Below, piece by piece: positions 1 through 8,886 of a stretch of DNA of 64,000 bases. Each line of letters begins with the position of its first letter. Within the stretch, counting starts at the first letter, position 1. The notes under the pieces were generated by a model, which did no database searches, was not told the origin of the DNA, and saw nothing but the letters and a program-made list of their open reading frames with translations. Origin of the DNA: Larkinella bovis (lineage in GTDB: Bacteria > Bacteroidota > Bacteroidia > Cytophagales > Spirosomataceae); contig NZ_JBHSMA010000001.1 of the NCBI RefSeq assembly GCF_042655385.1, positions 186,001 through 250,000 of the forward strand. The letters are read 5' to 3'. Position numbers and translations under genes: made by a program.

Positions 1-746
1 CGAATTTGTCGACGGGCCAGCCAGTTAAAGCGGGTGATCAATTGACCGTCTACGCCCGCAATGAAAAAACGGGAAGCTGGGAATCCGTTCAGAAGGTGAA
101 GGTCGAAGCCAAAGGCTCAGACTTCGTGGTTAGCTTTCCCGTTTCACATTTTACGGATTATGCCGTTGGTGGTAGTCTAGCTACTCAACCTGCTTTCTTT
201 ACATTTGTCGGGTTACCCTCAACTTTTTCTGTACTTTATGAATTGAATGTTTTTGTGCCTACTGTGTCGCGGCCTGATGACAATACCATTGTGGCGGCTG
301 CAGGTACAGCGGGAAACAATAACATTGGTACTGGGGCGCCGGTCGGTGTACCTTTTACTTTGAATATATATGATGCCTTAGGGAATCTGCTGAGTCAGAC
401 CTCTGGTCAAAATCTTTCCGGGGAGCACCTTGTAACAGTGCCCCATCCCTCTGGCACAATCGATGTAGATTTTACCATCCGGGCCACGTGCGAAAATGGC
501 AAAAACATCGAAGTTTATCCCACGACTCTGGTTCGATATGGTAAACCCGGAGCTGACCTCGCTACCTTTGCCGGTGTTACATTGGAAAATGGCCAGGGGA
601 AGCTGGTCGGCTTAAAACCCAATACCACCTACGAAGCCCGGGTCGATTATGAAGGTGCCTGGTCGGCAATTTTTACCACCGGCACCACGTCGGAGAGCCG
701 AAGTTTAACCTATGTGCTCAAATCGCATACCGAAGCCTGTAAGTAG
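1..746 (+). CDS. C-terminal part of a secreted/surface protein, function unknown (5' truncated)
   Basis: The reading frame is open from the left edge, so the gene begins outside the window; the TTG at position 6 is only the first possible start inside it and is not convincing. About 246 residues are visible. They are rich in Thr, Val, Gly and Asn, with alternating hydrophobic residues typical of beta-sandwich domains. An early segment (VVSFPVSHFTDYAVGG, about residues 40-55) resembles the end of a repeat domain common in exported Bacteroidota proteins. The last 40 residues, with LKPNTTYEARVDYEGAWSA, look like a fibronectin III-type strand pattern. No catalytic motif is visible. I do not recognise the family. 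It ends in TAG at 744-746 and is followed by about 270 bases without a gene. Confidence 0.6.
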   Translation, partial: NLSTGQPVKAGDQLTVYARNEKTGSWESVQKVKVEAKGSDFVVSFPVSHFTDYAVGGSLATQPAFFTFVGLPSTFSVLYELNVFVPTVSRPDDNTIVAAAGTAGNNNIGTGAPVGVPFTLNIYDALGNLLSQTSGQNLSGEHLVTVPHPSGTIDVDFTIRATCENGKNIEVYPTTLVRYGKPGADLATFAGVTLENGQGKLVGLKPNTTYEARVDYEGAWSAIFTTGTTSESRSLTYVLKSHTEACK

Positions 747-1016
747 TATTAAAGCGTCCAATAGACGGGGCAATACCCCTTCCCAAATTTCGAGTGTAAT
801 CCGTTGTCATTGTCTGGGTTTTCAATCGGTTTAAACGGATTGGCTACCATTTACATACCTCATTTGTCCACGTTTACTGGACGACGTATAGCGGCAGGGG
901 CTGAGGGCTACTTTTCTAAACGCCGGGCGGTTTGTTTTTCATTCCGGAACCTGATAAGTTGTGCCCCGGATTGAGGTTCGGGGTGACCGGACTTTTTATG
1001 GAATTGAACAAAGGAG

Positions 1017-1850
1017 ATGGCCTTACATGAACCTGACCGACCTGAACGCCCCTGGCGCATCCGGTTGCACGAAATCATCTTTGAAGCCGATACCCCCGCC
1101 GGAAAAGCGTTCGATATCGTTCTTATTGGTAGCATTCTCCTGAGTGTGGCTACGGTGATGCTGGAGAGCATCAGGAGTGTGCGAATTCACTACGGCCAGG
1201 TGTTGAACGGGGTCGAGTGGTTTTTTACGGGCCTGTTCACGATTGAATATCTTCTGCGGCTGGTGAGTGTGCGACGTCCCTTGCGCTATGCCCGTAGTTT
1301 CTTTGGGGTAGTCGATATTCTGGCCCTGTTGCCAACCTACCTGAGTTTGATCATACCAGGTACCCAGTACCTGTTTACGATCCGCATCCTGCGGCTGCTC
1401 CGGGTTTTTCGCGTCCTGAAATTGTCAGAATACCTATCAGAGGCCACCATTTTGACGAGTGCTTTGCGGGCGAGTCAGCGCAAAATCAGTGTATTCATCT
1501 TAACGGTTTTGACGTTAGTTATCATTCTGGGTTCGCTAATGTATATCATCGAAGGGGAAGAAAACGGTTTCGATAGCATCCCGACGAGCATTTACTGGGC
1601 CATTGTGACCCTGACGACCGTGGGGTATGGCGACCTGTCCCCCCAAACACCCGCCGGCAAAGTGTTAGCTTCATTAGTCATGGTGATGGGGTATGGCATT
1701 ATTGCGGTTCCTACTGGCATTGTCACCGTTGAGATTTCCCAGGCTGCCCGGAAATTGAATAAAGTCAGTTCCCAAGCCTGCCCTTCGTGTGGTTTGGAAG
1801 GACATGATGCGGATGCGGTTTTCTGCAAATACTGTGGAGCCCAATTGTGA
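1017..1850 (+). CDS. Voltage-gated-type potassium channel with C-terminal zinc ribbon
   Basis: Six-transmembrane ion channel of the inner membrane. The selectivity filter TTVGYGDLSP lies at about residues 199-208, between the last two membrane helices. An arginine-bearing S4-like helix (RILRLLRVFRVLKL, about 122-135) points to voltage sensing. After the last helix come CPSC (about 255-258) and CKYC (about 271-274), a zinc-ribbon arrangement in place of the usual RCK domain. The N-terminus (RLHEIIFEADTPAGKAFD) matches the Kch-like family well. AAGGAG directly touches the ATG at 1017, so the start is not certain, although the family N-terminus supports it. The gene stands alone and is followed by a hairpin terminator. 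The K+ filter is firm; the role of the zinc ribbon is unknown. Confidence 0.9.
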   Translation: MALHEPDRPERPWRIRLHEIIFEADTPAGKAFDIVLIGSILLSVATVMLESIRSVRIHYGQVLNGVEWFFTGLFTIEYLLRLVSVRRPLRYARSFFGVVDILALLPTYLSLIIPGTQYLFTIRILRLLRVFRVLKLSEYLSEATILTSALRASQRKISVFILTVLTLVIILGSLMYIIEGEENGFDSIPTSIYWAIVTLTTVGYGDLSPQTPAGKVLASLVMVMGYGIIAVPTGIVTVEISQAARKLNKVSSQACPSCGLEGHDADAVFCKYCGAQL

Positions 1851-2220
1851 TGCCGCCCTGGCTGGTGTTGCGCTCTAAACAGCGTCGGCGGGTAGTGCTT
1901 CGCTCCCTTGCTTCCGATAAAAACTTACCGGGTTGGCCGGAGCGCCAACCCGGTTTTGCCTTTACTCTGCAATCAGGCCGCCAGACGAACCAGCCTGATT
2001 CTTCAGGGTACACCTGTGCCCGCAGTCGATCCTTTGACGCTCCCTCAGGAAAAGACCCTTGTTTTCGGATCGGAGGGCAAAGTCTTTAACCGAATTGTTT
2101 TAAAAATTCGGTTAAAATGCCGTTTTTGAACGCATCGGATTTTCTACGCAAAACCGGGTCGGCAAATGGCTGATTCGGACGGGAATAGAAAGGCCGCAAA
2201 ACCCTTAATTTTTGATCACT
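1851..2220. other. Intergenic region, 370 bases
   Basis: Apart from the terminator at 1927-1957 I see no gene here. The short frames have no signal sequence, motif or convincing start. The second half must carry the promoter of the PIG-L gene, but no clear TAnnTTTG element was found. Confidence 0.6.
1927..1957 (+). terminator. Intrinsic terminator after the potassium channel gene
   Basis: An 11-bp perfect stem (ACCGGGTTGGC at 1927-1937, GCCAACCCGGT at 1944-1954) with a six-base loop runs into TTTT. It lies 76 bases past the channel stop codon. Confidence 0.75.
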
Positions 2221-3126
2221 ATGTACAATCGGATGACCCTGTCGATGCGGTTTTTGCTGCTTCTGACCCTCTGCCTGAGCACTACCTGTACGTTTGCCCA
2301 AACCCCAGCCACACCTTTACGCGTCATCGTTATCGGCGCCCATCCGGACGATTGCGACCTGGGGGCCGGCGGGGTGGCCCTCCAGTACTCCTCCATGGGG
2401 CACAAGGTGAAATTTGTCTCGCTGACCAACGGTGACGCCGGGCATCAGGACATGGGCGGGGGCGAGCTGGCCCAACGAAGGTACAAAGAAACCCAGGAGG
2501 TGGCCAGAAGGTTGGGGATTACCTACGACGTGCTCGACAATCACGACGGTGAACTGATGCCCACCCTGGAAAACCGGCTGGCGGTTATTCGCAAAATCCG
2601 GGAATGGAAGGCGGATCTGGTAATTGCTCCACGCACCAACGATTATCATCCGGATCACCGAAACACGGGCATTATTGTGCAGGATGCCGCCTACCTGGTC
2701 ATCGTTCCCAATATTCTGAGTAGTGTGCCCCCGCTGGCCAAAAACCCGGTTTTTCTCTATTTTCGCGACGGTTTTCAGCGGCCCAATCCGTTTCGCCCCG
2801 ACATTGCCATCGATATTACCGAAACACTGGCTAAAAAAGTGGAGGGACTGGATGCGCACATGTCCCAGTTCTATGAGTGGCTCCCCTGGACCCGACAGGA
2901 TTTGGCTAACGTACCCAAAGATCCCACGGAGCGAAAAAAATGGTTGCTGGCTGCCATGGAAAAACGGTCTTCGGTGACGCCGGAAATTAAGGCCTCCCTC
3001 GAAAAATGGTATGGGCAGGAAAAGGCGGGAAAAATTAAATCGGTTGAAGTTTTCGAAATTTGCGAGTACGGACGACAGCCCGGCCCGGAAGAAATCAGGC
3101 GGCTTTTTCCCATGCTACCCCGTTAA
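2221..3126 (+). CDS. PIG-L (LmbE-like) family deacetylase, exported
   Basis: Zinc-dependent N-deacetylase of the PIG-L/LmbE superfamily; relatives remove N-acetyl groups from GlcNAc-type sugars. The metal-binding motif AHPDDCD (about residue 40) and the second histidine motif HPDHRNTG (about residue 143) are both present. The first 25-30 residues form a signal peptide ending in TFAQ, so the enzyme probably works in the periplasm. An upstream in-frame TTG at 2212 exists; ATG at 2221 is preferred because it begins just before the hydrophobic core. ATGs at 2233 and 2245 are alternatives. The next gene (GH43-like) lies 115 bases downstream in the same direction, suggesting shared use in sugar catabolism. 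The substrate cannot be read from the sequence. Confidence 0.88.
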   Translation: MYNRMTLSMRFLLLLTLCLSTTCTFAQTPATPLRVIVIGAHPDDCDLGAGGVALQYSSMGHKVKFVSLTNGDAGHQDMGGGELAQRRYKETQEVARRLGITYDVLDNHDGELMPTLENRLAVIRKIREWKADLVIAPRTNDYHPDHRNTGIIVQDAAYLVIVPNILSSVPPLAKNPVFLYFRDGFQRPNPFRPDIAIDITETLAKKVEGLDAHMSQFYEWLPWTRQDLANVPKDPTERKKWLLAAMEKRSSVTPEIKASLEKWYGQEKAGKIKSVEVFEICEYGRQPGPEEIRRLFPMLPR

Positions 3127-3241
3127 CCTGCCCCGCGCACCGGCGGGCAACGACAGGCCCTTCCGGGGAGTACGTCGCCGGTTTGGCCATTAACCCTCTT
3201 ACTGCGTTTTTATCCGTAACGAACCCCTAAACCTGAATCAC

Positions 3242-4264
3242 GTGAAATACTATTTTGTTGGGTTGCCTGTGTGTCTGATTCTTCTTTTGACGGTAAGCAG
3301 CGGCTGGCTGCACCTGCCTGAGCGCGACCAGAAGGAGGGGGCCAAAATGATGTATGGCGACTCCTCCCGGCTGGGCAGGCCCTACGCCAAAGATCCCCAC
3401 GTCATTTCGTACAAAGGGCGTTATCTGATGTATTTTTCCGTACCGGCCTTTACGGACTCCAGCGGTGTTAAGCATGGGTGGGGAATTGGCGTGGCCGAAA
3501 GCCGGAACCTGATTGACTGGCGAAAAATTGCCGAAATTCCGCCCGTAGCGGACTATGAAAAAGCCGGTATCTGCGCGCCCGGTGCGCTGGTGAAAGAGGG
3601 GAAGGTGCACCTGTTTTACCAGACTTACGGGGGTGGTCCTAAGGATGCCATCTGCCATGCGTGGTCGGAGGACGGCATTCATTTTACCCGCAATGCCACC
3701 AATCCCATTTTTCGGCCGACCGGTTCCTGGAACTGTGGCCGGGCCATCGACGCGGAAGTGTACCGGTTTAAAAATCAGTATTTTCTGTATTTTGCAACCC
3801 GCGATCCGGGGTATAAAAAACAGATGCTGGGCGTTGCGGTAACGCCATTAAAAACATCCTTTAATCGGGAAGAATGGAAACAACTCTCCACCGATGGCTC
3901 GATTCTGAAACCGGAGCTGCCCTGGGAAGGTGAGTGTATTGAAGGGGCTTCGATCATTGAACGGAACGGTGAACTGGTGATGTTTTACGCCGGAGCCTAC
4001 AACAACTGGCCGCAGCAAATTGGCGTTGCCAGTAGCAAAGATGGCCTGCACTGGGAACGCCAGCAAACAGCACCTTTTCTAAAGAATGGGGAACCGGGGG
4101 ACTGGAACACCAGCGAGTCGGGACATCCGCATGTTTTTGAAGATCGCCATCACCAAACGTATTTGTTCTACCAGGGAAATAACGATAAAGGCCACACCTG
4201 GTTTTTGTCGAATGAAAAGCTGGTCTGGAAAGGAACCCGACCGGGGCTGGCCCGGCGTCCCTAA
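3242..4264 (+). CDS. Exported glycoside hydrolase, GH43-like five-bladed beta-propeller
   Basis: Predicted periplasmic glycosidase. The start is GTG (MKYYFVGLPV), followed by a hydrophobic signal segment of about 20 residues. The body has repeated propeller features: YAKDPHVISYKGRYLMYFS near residue 50 with the acidic residue expected of the blade-1 catalytic base, the repeated SEDGIHF / SKDGLHWE type turns, and GECIEGASIIERNGELVMFYAG near 230, where a Glu sits as in GH43-type acids. The family may instead be GH117 or a GH32/43-related uncharacterised group; the fold is clearer than the family number. It probably belongs functionally with the preceding PIG-L deacetylase and the following SGNH esterase, all exported. 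The intergenic gaps of 115 and 245 bases leave operon membership open. Confidence 0.8.
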   Translation: MKYYFVGLPVCLILLLTVSSGWLHLPERDQKEGAKMMYGDSSRLGRPYAKDPHVISYKGRYLMYFSVPAFTDSSGVKHGWGIGVAESRNLIDWRKIAEIPPVADYEKAGICAPGALVKEGKVHLFYQTYGGGPKDAICHAWSEDGIHFTRNATNPIFRPTGSWNCGRAIDAEVYRFKNQYFLYFATRDPGYKKQMLGVAVTPLKTSFNREEWKQLSTDGSILKPELPWEGECIEGASIIERNGELVMFYAGAYNNWPQQIGVASSKDGLHWERQQTAPFLKNGEPGDWNTSESGHPHVFEDRHHQTYLFYQGNNDKGHTWFLSNEKLVWKGTRPGLARRP

Positions 4265-4454
4265 CCCAATAAATCACCAAAACCCTGATTTGCCCGCCCG
4301 GAATCCGGTGGTTTTCGTGTTCGTAAAAAAAGCGATAATTTGGGCGAAAAACCGGCTGGATCAAGGCAGCGTTCAAAACCGGGGAGGCAGCGCGCGCCTG
4401 CTCTGTGAACTCTTGATGGGCCCTGAACCCGGTTTGAGGAGGAAATAAAAACCG

Positions 4455-4476
4455 CCCCCGACAACACTTTCGGGGG
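4455..4476. terminator. GC-rich hairpin between GH43-like and SGNH genes
   Basis: CCCCCGA (4455-4461) pairs with TCGGGGG (4470-4476) around an eight-base loop. On the plus strand no T-run follows, so it may be a weak terminator or a 5'-UTR structure of the SGNH gene, which starts 33 bases later. Confidence 0.45.
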
Positions 4477-4509
4477 TAAATAACCGTTACTTTAACGATC
4501 AAATAGTAA

Positions 4510-5232
4510 ATGCCCCCACCAATGCACAGGATTCTGATTCGGCTTTTCAATCGTTCCAGGGCCTTTTTTTCTTCTTCTCTTTTCCGTCTGACGGTCGTTT
4601 GCCTTGTCTTTACGGTGGCTTCCTGCAAAACCGGTGATGCCGTTGCGCCCGATACATCCACGTCGGACACGATCATCGGCTGGGGAGACAGTCTGACGCA
4701 AGGGGTGGGCGGGACGCCTTACCTGACGATTCTCGAACAGATGACGGGCTATAAGACCATCAACGAAGGCGTTGCCGGGCAAACCAGCCAGCAGATCGCG
4801 AAACGGATGCTGGCGGCCACCGACAAGCATTCCTACAATACGATTATCTGGGCGGGACGCAATAATTACTATGAATTGGAAAACGTCAAAGCCAATATTG
4901 CAGCGATGGTGGCGGCTTTGGGGCATAAGCGGTATCTGGTTATCGGAATTGTCAACAACATTGCCCCCAATGAGCAGGTTTTTGGCCAGGGCCACGAACG
5001 GATAACGCAGTTGAACAATGAGTTAAATAGAATTTACGGCGATCATTTTGTCAATATTCACACGTATCTGCTGGCGCAGTACGACCGCAATAGCGCCCGC
5101 GACATTATTGATCATACGGACGATGTGGTGCCGACCTCGCTGCGTTCCGACGAATTACACCTCAATACATCCGGTTATACCAAAGTTGCTCAACGGATCA
5201 ACCAAAGCCTGAAAATTCTAACCAACCGCTGA
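4510..5232 (+). CDS. SGNH/GDSL hydrolase lipoprotein
   Basis: Serine esterase or lipase of the SGNH family, probably anchored as a lipoprotein. After a basic N-terminus and hydrophobic stretch comes the lipobox VASC (Cys near residue 39). Block I is WGDSLTQG with the nucleophile Ser near residue 61. Block II is the Gly in NEGVAGQT, block III the Asn in AGRNNYY, and block V is DELHLN near 214-219, which supplies the catalytic Asp and His. All four blocks are therefore present. Relatives remove acetyl or other acyl groups from polysaccharides, which suits its position after a PIG-L deacetylase and a GH43-like enzyme, but the substrate is not defined. An internal ATG at 4522 is an alternative start. 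The gene converges on safE with only 15 bases between the stop codons. Confidence 0.87.
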   Translation: MPPPMHRILIRLFNRSRAFFSSSLFRLTVVCLVFTVASCKTGDAVAPDTSTSDTIIGWGDSLTQGVGGTPYLTILEQMTGYKTINEGVAGQTSQQIAKRMLAATDKHSYNTIIWAGRNNYYELENVKANIAAMVAALGHKRYLVIGIVNNIAPNEQVFGQGHERITQLNNELNRIYGDHFVNIHTYLLAQYDRNSARDIIDHTDDVVPTSLRSDELHLNTSGYTKVAQRINQSLKILTNR

Positions 5233-5247
5233 TCCCCGGCGGTTCTT

Positions 5248-5946
5248 TTACCGCCCCGGAATTCCGTGGCAGATGGGAACCGTCGATGCCGCCTGCCCCG
5301 GCCATTTCCAGGCCGGAACACCAATGCCGCGCCCAATCAGCATCAGGGCCAGAACGAGGGTGAAAACCGGTAACACCCGCACAAAGCGCGCACGAAGCTG
5401 AGCCGGAAACAGCGACGGAAGGAGTCGGATGCCCAGCAGGGCGGGCAAGGTTCCCGTGCCGAATAAGACCATATACACTCCTCCTTCAATGGCCGACGAC
5501 TGAGCCAGCGCCCCCGTTAAAGCCACATAGACAAAACCGCACGGCAACAGACCATTCAGAAATCCGGCTGCCGCCAGATTGAGTAAGGAGGGGTTTCGGA
5601 TCAGGCGGGTAAGGGGGGTAGTTAATTGCTTGAAAAATAGCGTAGTAGGTAAAAAGCCGAATTTCCGATTGGTTAGTGTCCAGAGAAGGAGCAGTGCGCC
5701 GGTGCCGATGGATAGGGGGCGTTGCAAACCCGCCAGCCAGAAGCCTTGCCCCGTCAGACCCAGGGCCAGCCCCAGCAGGCCGTAGGCACTCAACCGCCCG
5801 GTATGGTACAACAGCGTCGCCGGAAACCGTAGGTGGGGTTTCAGTCGCCCGATGGGCAGCGCCATGGCCAGCGGACCGCACATCCCGACGCAGTGGAGGC
5901 TACCGACCAGACCGGTCAGCAAGGCGGCTGAGTACCAGAGATTCAT
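5248..5946 (-). CDS. Sulfite exporter TauE/SafE family protein of the cbb3 locus
   Basis: Polytopic membrane protein of about 232 residues and six to seven helices. It opens with LVGSLHCVGMCGPLAMALP, the Cys-containing signature of the DsbD/UreH-like SafE family. In Bacteroidota and Proteobacteria a member of this family commonly closes the cco operon after fixH, where it is thought to help copper delivery or oxidase maturation. No transport substrate can be deduced here. It lies 39 bases after fixH on the same strand and is the last gene of the operon. GLLPCGFVY near residue 130 is a second Cys-Pro motif typical of the family. Confidence 0.85.
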   Translation of the reverse strand: MNLWYSAALLTGLVGSLHCVGMCGPLAMALPIGRLKPHLRFPATLLYHTGRLSAYGLLGLALGLTGQGFWLAGLQRPLSIGTGALLLLWTLTNRKFGFLPTTLFFKQLTTPLTRLIRNPSLLNLAAAGFLNGLLPCGFVYVALTGALAQSSAIEGGVYMVLFGTGTLPALLGIRLLPSLFPAQLRARFVRVLPVFTLVLALMLIGRGIGVPAWKWPGQAASTVPICHGIPGR

Positions 5947-5985
5947 GGTAGGAAAACGAATGAGTACTGAAAAACCGAAACCGGC

Positions 5986-6414
5986 TTACTGAATCGCAAG
6001 GGGTTTCTCCACAAAATAATCCTGCCGTCCGTCGGACCAGGTGAACTGAATCCGCCAGTTGCCCTTGGCCAGGTTGGCGGTAGAAAGCCATTGACGGCCT
6101 GGTCCGGACTCAATCCGTACGAATGAATCCAGTTGCCGGTCGGAGGGACGGTAGAACTTGATTTCTCCGCGCTGAAATCCGTCGGGCAGTAGAAAATGGA
6201 TTTGCTGCCGATCCGGCTGATACGTAAACTCGACTGGCTGGCCGAGCCGGGCGGTTCGGCTGATGCGATCAATGTGTTGCTGATACGCGACCTCCGTCTG
6301 GTAATAGTCGTCGCGAACCAGATCGACCTGCTGGCGACTCATCAGAAAAACGAGACTGCCGATGAAACCGGCGAAGACAATAAAAACCGCGATAATACTT
6401 TTGCCCCAGTTCAT
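5986..6414 (-). CDS. fixH: FixH family protein (cbb3 oxidase assembly)
   Basis: Membrane-anchored assembly factor; FixH/CcoH stabilises the cbb3 oxidase during assembly. The chosen ATG at 6414 (MNWGKSIIAVFIVFAGFIG) begins directly at the transmembrane helix, as in the family. The frame extends upstream to 6516, but that extension is polar, unlike FixH, and runs through a hairpin. After the helix comes a segment with DDYYQTEVAYQQHIDR, the family hallmark, then a beta-rich periplasmic domain. The protein is 142 residues long. It lies between ccoG and the SafE gene. A 117-base gap with a hairpin separates it from ccoG. Confidence 0.9.
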   Translation of the reverse strand: MNWGKSIIAVFIVFAGFIGSLVFLMSRQQVDLVRDDYYQTEVAYQQHIDRISRTARLGQPVEFTYQPDRQQIHFLLPDGFQRGEIKFYRPSDRQLDSFVRIESGPGRQWLSTANLAKGNWRIQFTWSDGRQDYFVEKPLAIQ

Positions 6415-6423
6415 GGTTTTGGA

Positions 6424-6520
6424 AGTTATGCGTGACGAATTACAAGTGGTGATGGGCCGCTTCTGCGGTTGGCGTTGCCATTTCTGAGCCGTAGCGGAGC
6501 CCAATTCGTCACTCATAACT
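6424..6520. repeat. Intergenic inverted repeat between ccoG and fixH
   Basis: AGTTATGCGTGACGAATT (6424-6441) pairs with AATTCGTCACTCATAACT (6503-6520), 17 of 18 positions, around a 61-base loop. The arm nearest fixH ends ten bases before its start codon. It is one of several such hairpins between co-directional genes in this window. Confidence 0.75.
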
Positions 6521-6531
6521 CATTACTGCTT

Positions 6532-7944
6532 TTAGTTTGGTCCTAAAAAAGTGGTTGACGTCCGGTCGATCACCTCGTTGCCGGACAGGATTTCTATTTC
6601 CAGCCGGGTACTGTTTTGCCGGATTGATTTTTCGGGTAACCGGATAAAAAATACCCCCTTGGCCAGTGCATTGGAGGGAATATGCGTTATGGGTTGAACC
6701 AGCCGAATCTGCGCATCCGGGCGATTGGTCCGGAACGAGATGGGCAAATCCTGGTACGTTTTGTTGATAATTTCGATCGTGTACAGGTTGGTGACATACC
6801 CGCCCGGTTCGCGCTGGAACAGTTGGCCCGGAGCCCGCAAAACCGTCGTTTCGATGGTGGGCCGACTGACTAGCAGATACACCAGAATGCCGATCAGGGC
6901 TACCAGGACGGCGGTATAGGCTTTCATGCGCCCCGTAAACCGCAGCGGTTTTTTCTGTTCGATTCCCTCGTGCGAGTCTACCCGAATCAGCCCGCGTGGG
7001 AGATCAATTTTGTCCATCACGTGGTTGCAGGCATCAATGCAGGCCGTACAATTGATGCATTCCATCTGCAACCCATTGCGGATGTCGATCCCCATCGGAC
7101 ACACCTGAACACAAAGCGCACAATCGACGCAATCGCCCTTGGGCGTACTCGGCGCGGGCAGGTTCGTTGTCTGTTTAACCCGCTTTCCTCTCGGTTCGCC
7201 ACGGAGATAGTCATAGGCCACCACCAGCGAGGATTTGTCCAGCAACACGCCCTGAAGCCGGCCGTAGGGGCATATGGTCGTACAGACTATTTCCCGCAAA
7301 CGGGCGAAGACGAGGTAAAAGAGACCGGTGAAAATCAAAATGGAGGCCAGCCCCCCCAGGTGATTGGTTATCTTGTCGGTTGCGATCCGGAACAATTCAT
7401 CTTTCCCGATGATGTAGGCCAAAAACAGGTTGCTGATCAGGAAGGAAATCAGAAAGAAAACCGTGTGCTTGGCGGTTTTTTTCAGGATTTTGTCCCGCGT
7501 CCACGGGGCAGCATCGAGACGGCGTCGTTCGTTGGGACTGCCCTCGATCCAGATTTCAATTTTGCGGAAAACCATCTCCATGAAAATCGTCTGCGGGCAG
7601 GCCCAACCGCACCAGACCCGGCCATACACCACGGTAAAGAGCGCAATGAAGACGATGAACGTGAGCAGGCCAATGGCGACGAGGTGAAAATCCTGCGGCC
7701 AGAACGGAACGCCAAAAAAGATGAAATTTCGCTCCACCACATTGAACAGAAACAGCGGATGGCCGTCGATGCTCAGAAAAGGACCGGCAAACAGAGCCAC
7801 CAGCAATACCCAGGCAACGCCGGTTCGCCAGCGGAGCAGATTACCCTTCTCGATGCGGGGATACAACCAGGTCCGATTGCCTTTGGAATCGGAAGTAGGC
7901 AACTGGTTGCGAAAATTATCCTTGGGTACGATCGTCGAGTCCAT
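6532..7944 (-). CDS. ccoG: Cytochrome c oxidase accessory protein CcoG (FixG/RdxA)
   Basis: Membrane-bound iron-sulfur protein needed for cbb3 maturation; in studied members it reduces copper for delivery to the CuB site. Several transmembrane helices are present, with YGRVWCGWACPQT near residue 110 and CTTICPYGRLQG near 225. Two ferredoxin-type clusters follow near residues 270-310 (CVDCALCVQVCP and CINCTACIDACN, the second with an altered last ligand spacing). The C-terminus is an Ig-like periplasmic domain of about 120 residues, as usual. Length (470) and order fit the family. It follows ccoP after 107 bases that hold an inverted repeat, and precedes fixH. Confidence 0.95.
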   Translation of the reverse strand: MDSTIVPKDNFRNQLPTSDSKGNRTWLYPRIEKGNLLRWRTGVAWVLLVALFAGPFLSIDGHPLFLFNVVERNFIFFGVPFWPQDFHLVAIGLLTFIVFIALFTVVYGRVWCGWACPQTIFMEMVFRKIEIWIEGSPNERRRLDAAPWTRDKILKKTAKHTVFFLISFLISNLFLAYIIGKDELFRIATDKITNHLGGLASILIFTGLFYLVFARLREIVCTTICPYGRLQGVLLDKSSLVVAYDYLRGEPRGKRVKQTTNLPAPSTPKGDCVDCALCVQVCPMGIDIRNGLQMECINCTACIDACNHVMDKIDLPRGLIRVDSHEGIEQKKPLRFTGRMKAYTAVLVALIGILVYLLVSRPTIETTVLRAPGQLFQREPGGYVTNLYTIEIINKTYQDLPISFRTNRPDAQIRLVQPITHIPSNALAKGVFFIRLPEKSIRQNSTRLEIEILSGNEVIDRTSTTFLGPN

Positions 7945-7970
7945 GGTGAAATCTTGGTTAGTAACACGGG

Positions 7971-8034
7971 GTTGATCAGGGAGTATCAGAGGTAATCAGG
8001 GAAAACCGGATCATTCCGATGCCCTCTGATCAAC
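7971..8034. repeat. Intergenic inverted repeat between ccoP and ccoG
   Basis: GTTGATCAGGG (7971-7981) pairs with CCCTCTGATCAAC (8022-8034) with a two-base bulge. Inside lie further copies of a CTGAT-type word. The block CACCGCGTTGATCAG (minus strand, 8026-8040) recurs exactly at 51101-51115. Confidence 0.65.
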
Positions 8035-8051
8035 GCGGTGAAACAACGTTG

Positions 8052-8876
8052 CTACTTCAACGCTACCGGCTCGGCAGTCGCCTTTTCGCCCTGCGGTTCT
8101 TTGGCATTGGCCGGTTTGGTTCCCTGAAGGGATAGAATGTAACTGGATACCTGCTGAATCTGGAGGGGGTTCAGCTGGTTTTTCCAGGCCACCATGCCTT
8201 TGTCCGGAACCCCTTCGGTGATGGTGTGAAAAATCGCCTTGATGCTACCGCCGTGCAGCCAGTATTCATCCGTCAGGTTGGGGCCGATCACCCCCTCCGC
8301 ATTCTGTCCGTGGCAGGCAGCACAGAACTGGGAGAAAAGCGTTTTGCCGGCGTCGATGGCGGGGCCATCATTCAGGACCGTTACGGAGTTTTCATTGATC
8401 GATCCAGCGACTCTGGCGATGTAGGCGGCCCGCTGTTTTTCGGCGACGGCTACTTCCTGCTGGTATTCCTTCGTCATGATATTGCCATCACTGAAAACAT
8501 GGTAGACCAGCAGGTAAATGATCCCGATGGCGATCGTTCCGTAGAACAGGGACATGAACCAGGGGGGCGTCGGATTGTCGAGTTCGGCAATGCCGTCGTA
8601 CTGGTGCTCCATCATCAGTTCTTTCTCCTGTTTGAGTGGGCTCAAGCCCGCAAAACGTTGCCAGAAGCTGCGGGGGTCGCTGACGGATTGGGAAGAATCT
8701 GCCGGTCCCGCCAGTTGTTTGAGGGTATTGTAAAGAAAGATCGCAACGCCCAGCAGCACAAGGCCGGCCATGAGCAGGAGTACCAGAACGATGACCAGGA
8801 CCAGATCCTCCGTGCTTTCAATCTTGATCCATTGGGCGGTGGGTTCGCTGGCGAGTAGGAGTGTAAATCGGTTCAT
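8052..8876 (-). CDS. ccoP: cbb3-type cytochrome c oxidase subunit III (CcoP), mono-heme
   Basis: Electron-entry subunit of the cbb3 oxidase. The N-terminal half has two membrane helices (about residues 25-50 and 110-130). Between them lies YDGIAELDNPTPPWF, the CcoP signature preceding the second helix. The C-terminal half is a single cytochrome c domain with CAACHG near residue 185 and KGMVAW near 229 supplying the distal Met. Well-studied proteobacterial CcoP carries two heme motifs; only one is present here. The tail after about residue 255 is Ala/Lys/Glu-rich. It follows ccoQ within 10 bases, so the two are likely co-translated. Confidence 0.93.
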   Translation of the reverse strand: MNRFTLLLASEPTAQWIKIESTEDLVLVIVLVLLLMAGLVLLGVAIFLYNTLKQLAGPADSSQSVSDPRSFWQRFAGLSPLKQEKELMMEHQYDGIAELDNPTPPWFMSLFYGTIAIGIIYLLVYHVFSDGNIMTKEYQQEVAVAEKQRAAYIARVAGSINENSVTVLNDGPAIDAGKTLFSQFCAACHGQNAEGVIGPNLTDEYWLHGGSIKAIFHTITEGVPDKGMVAWKNQLNPLQIQQVSSYILSLQGTKPANAKEPQGEKATAEPVALK

Positions 8877-8886
8877 AGTGAGTTGA

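Noticed and set aside
6970..7995. A 341-residue plus-strand frame opposite ccoG
   Set aside because: Antisense shadow of ccoG; Arg/Gln/Asp-rich translation with no motif, and it also runs through the hairpin region.
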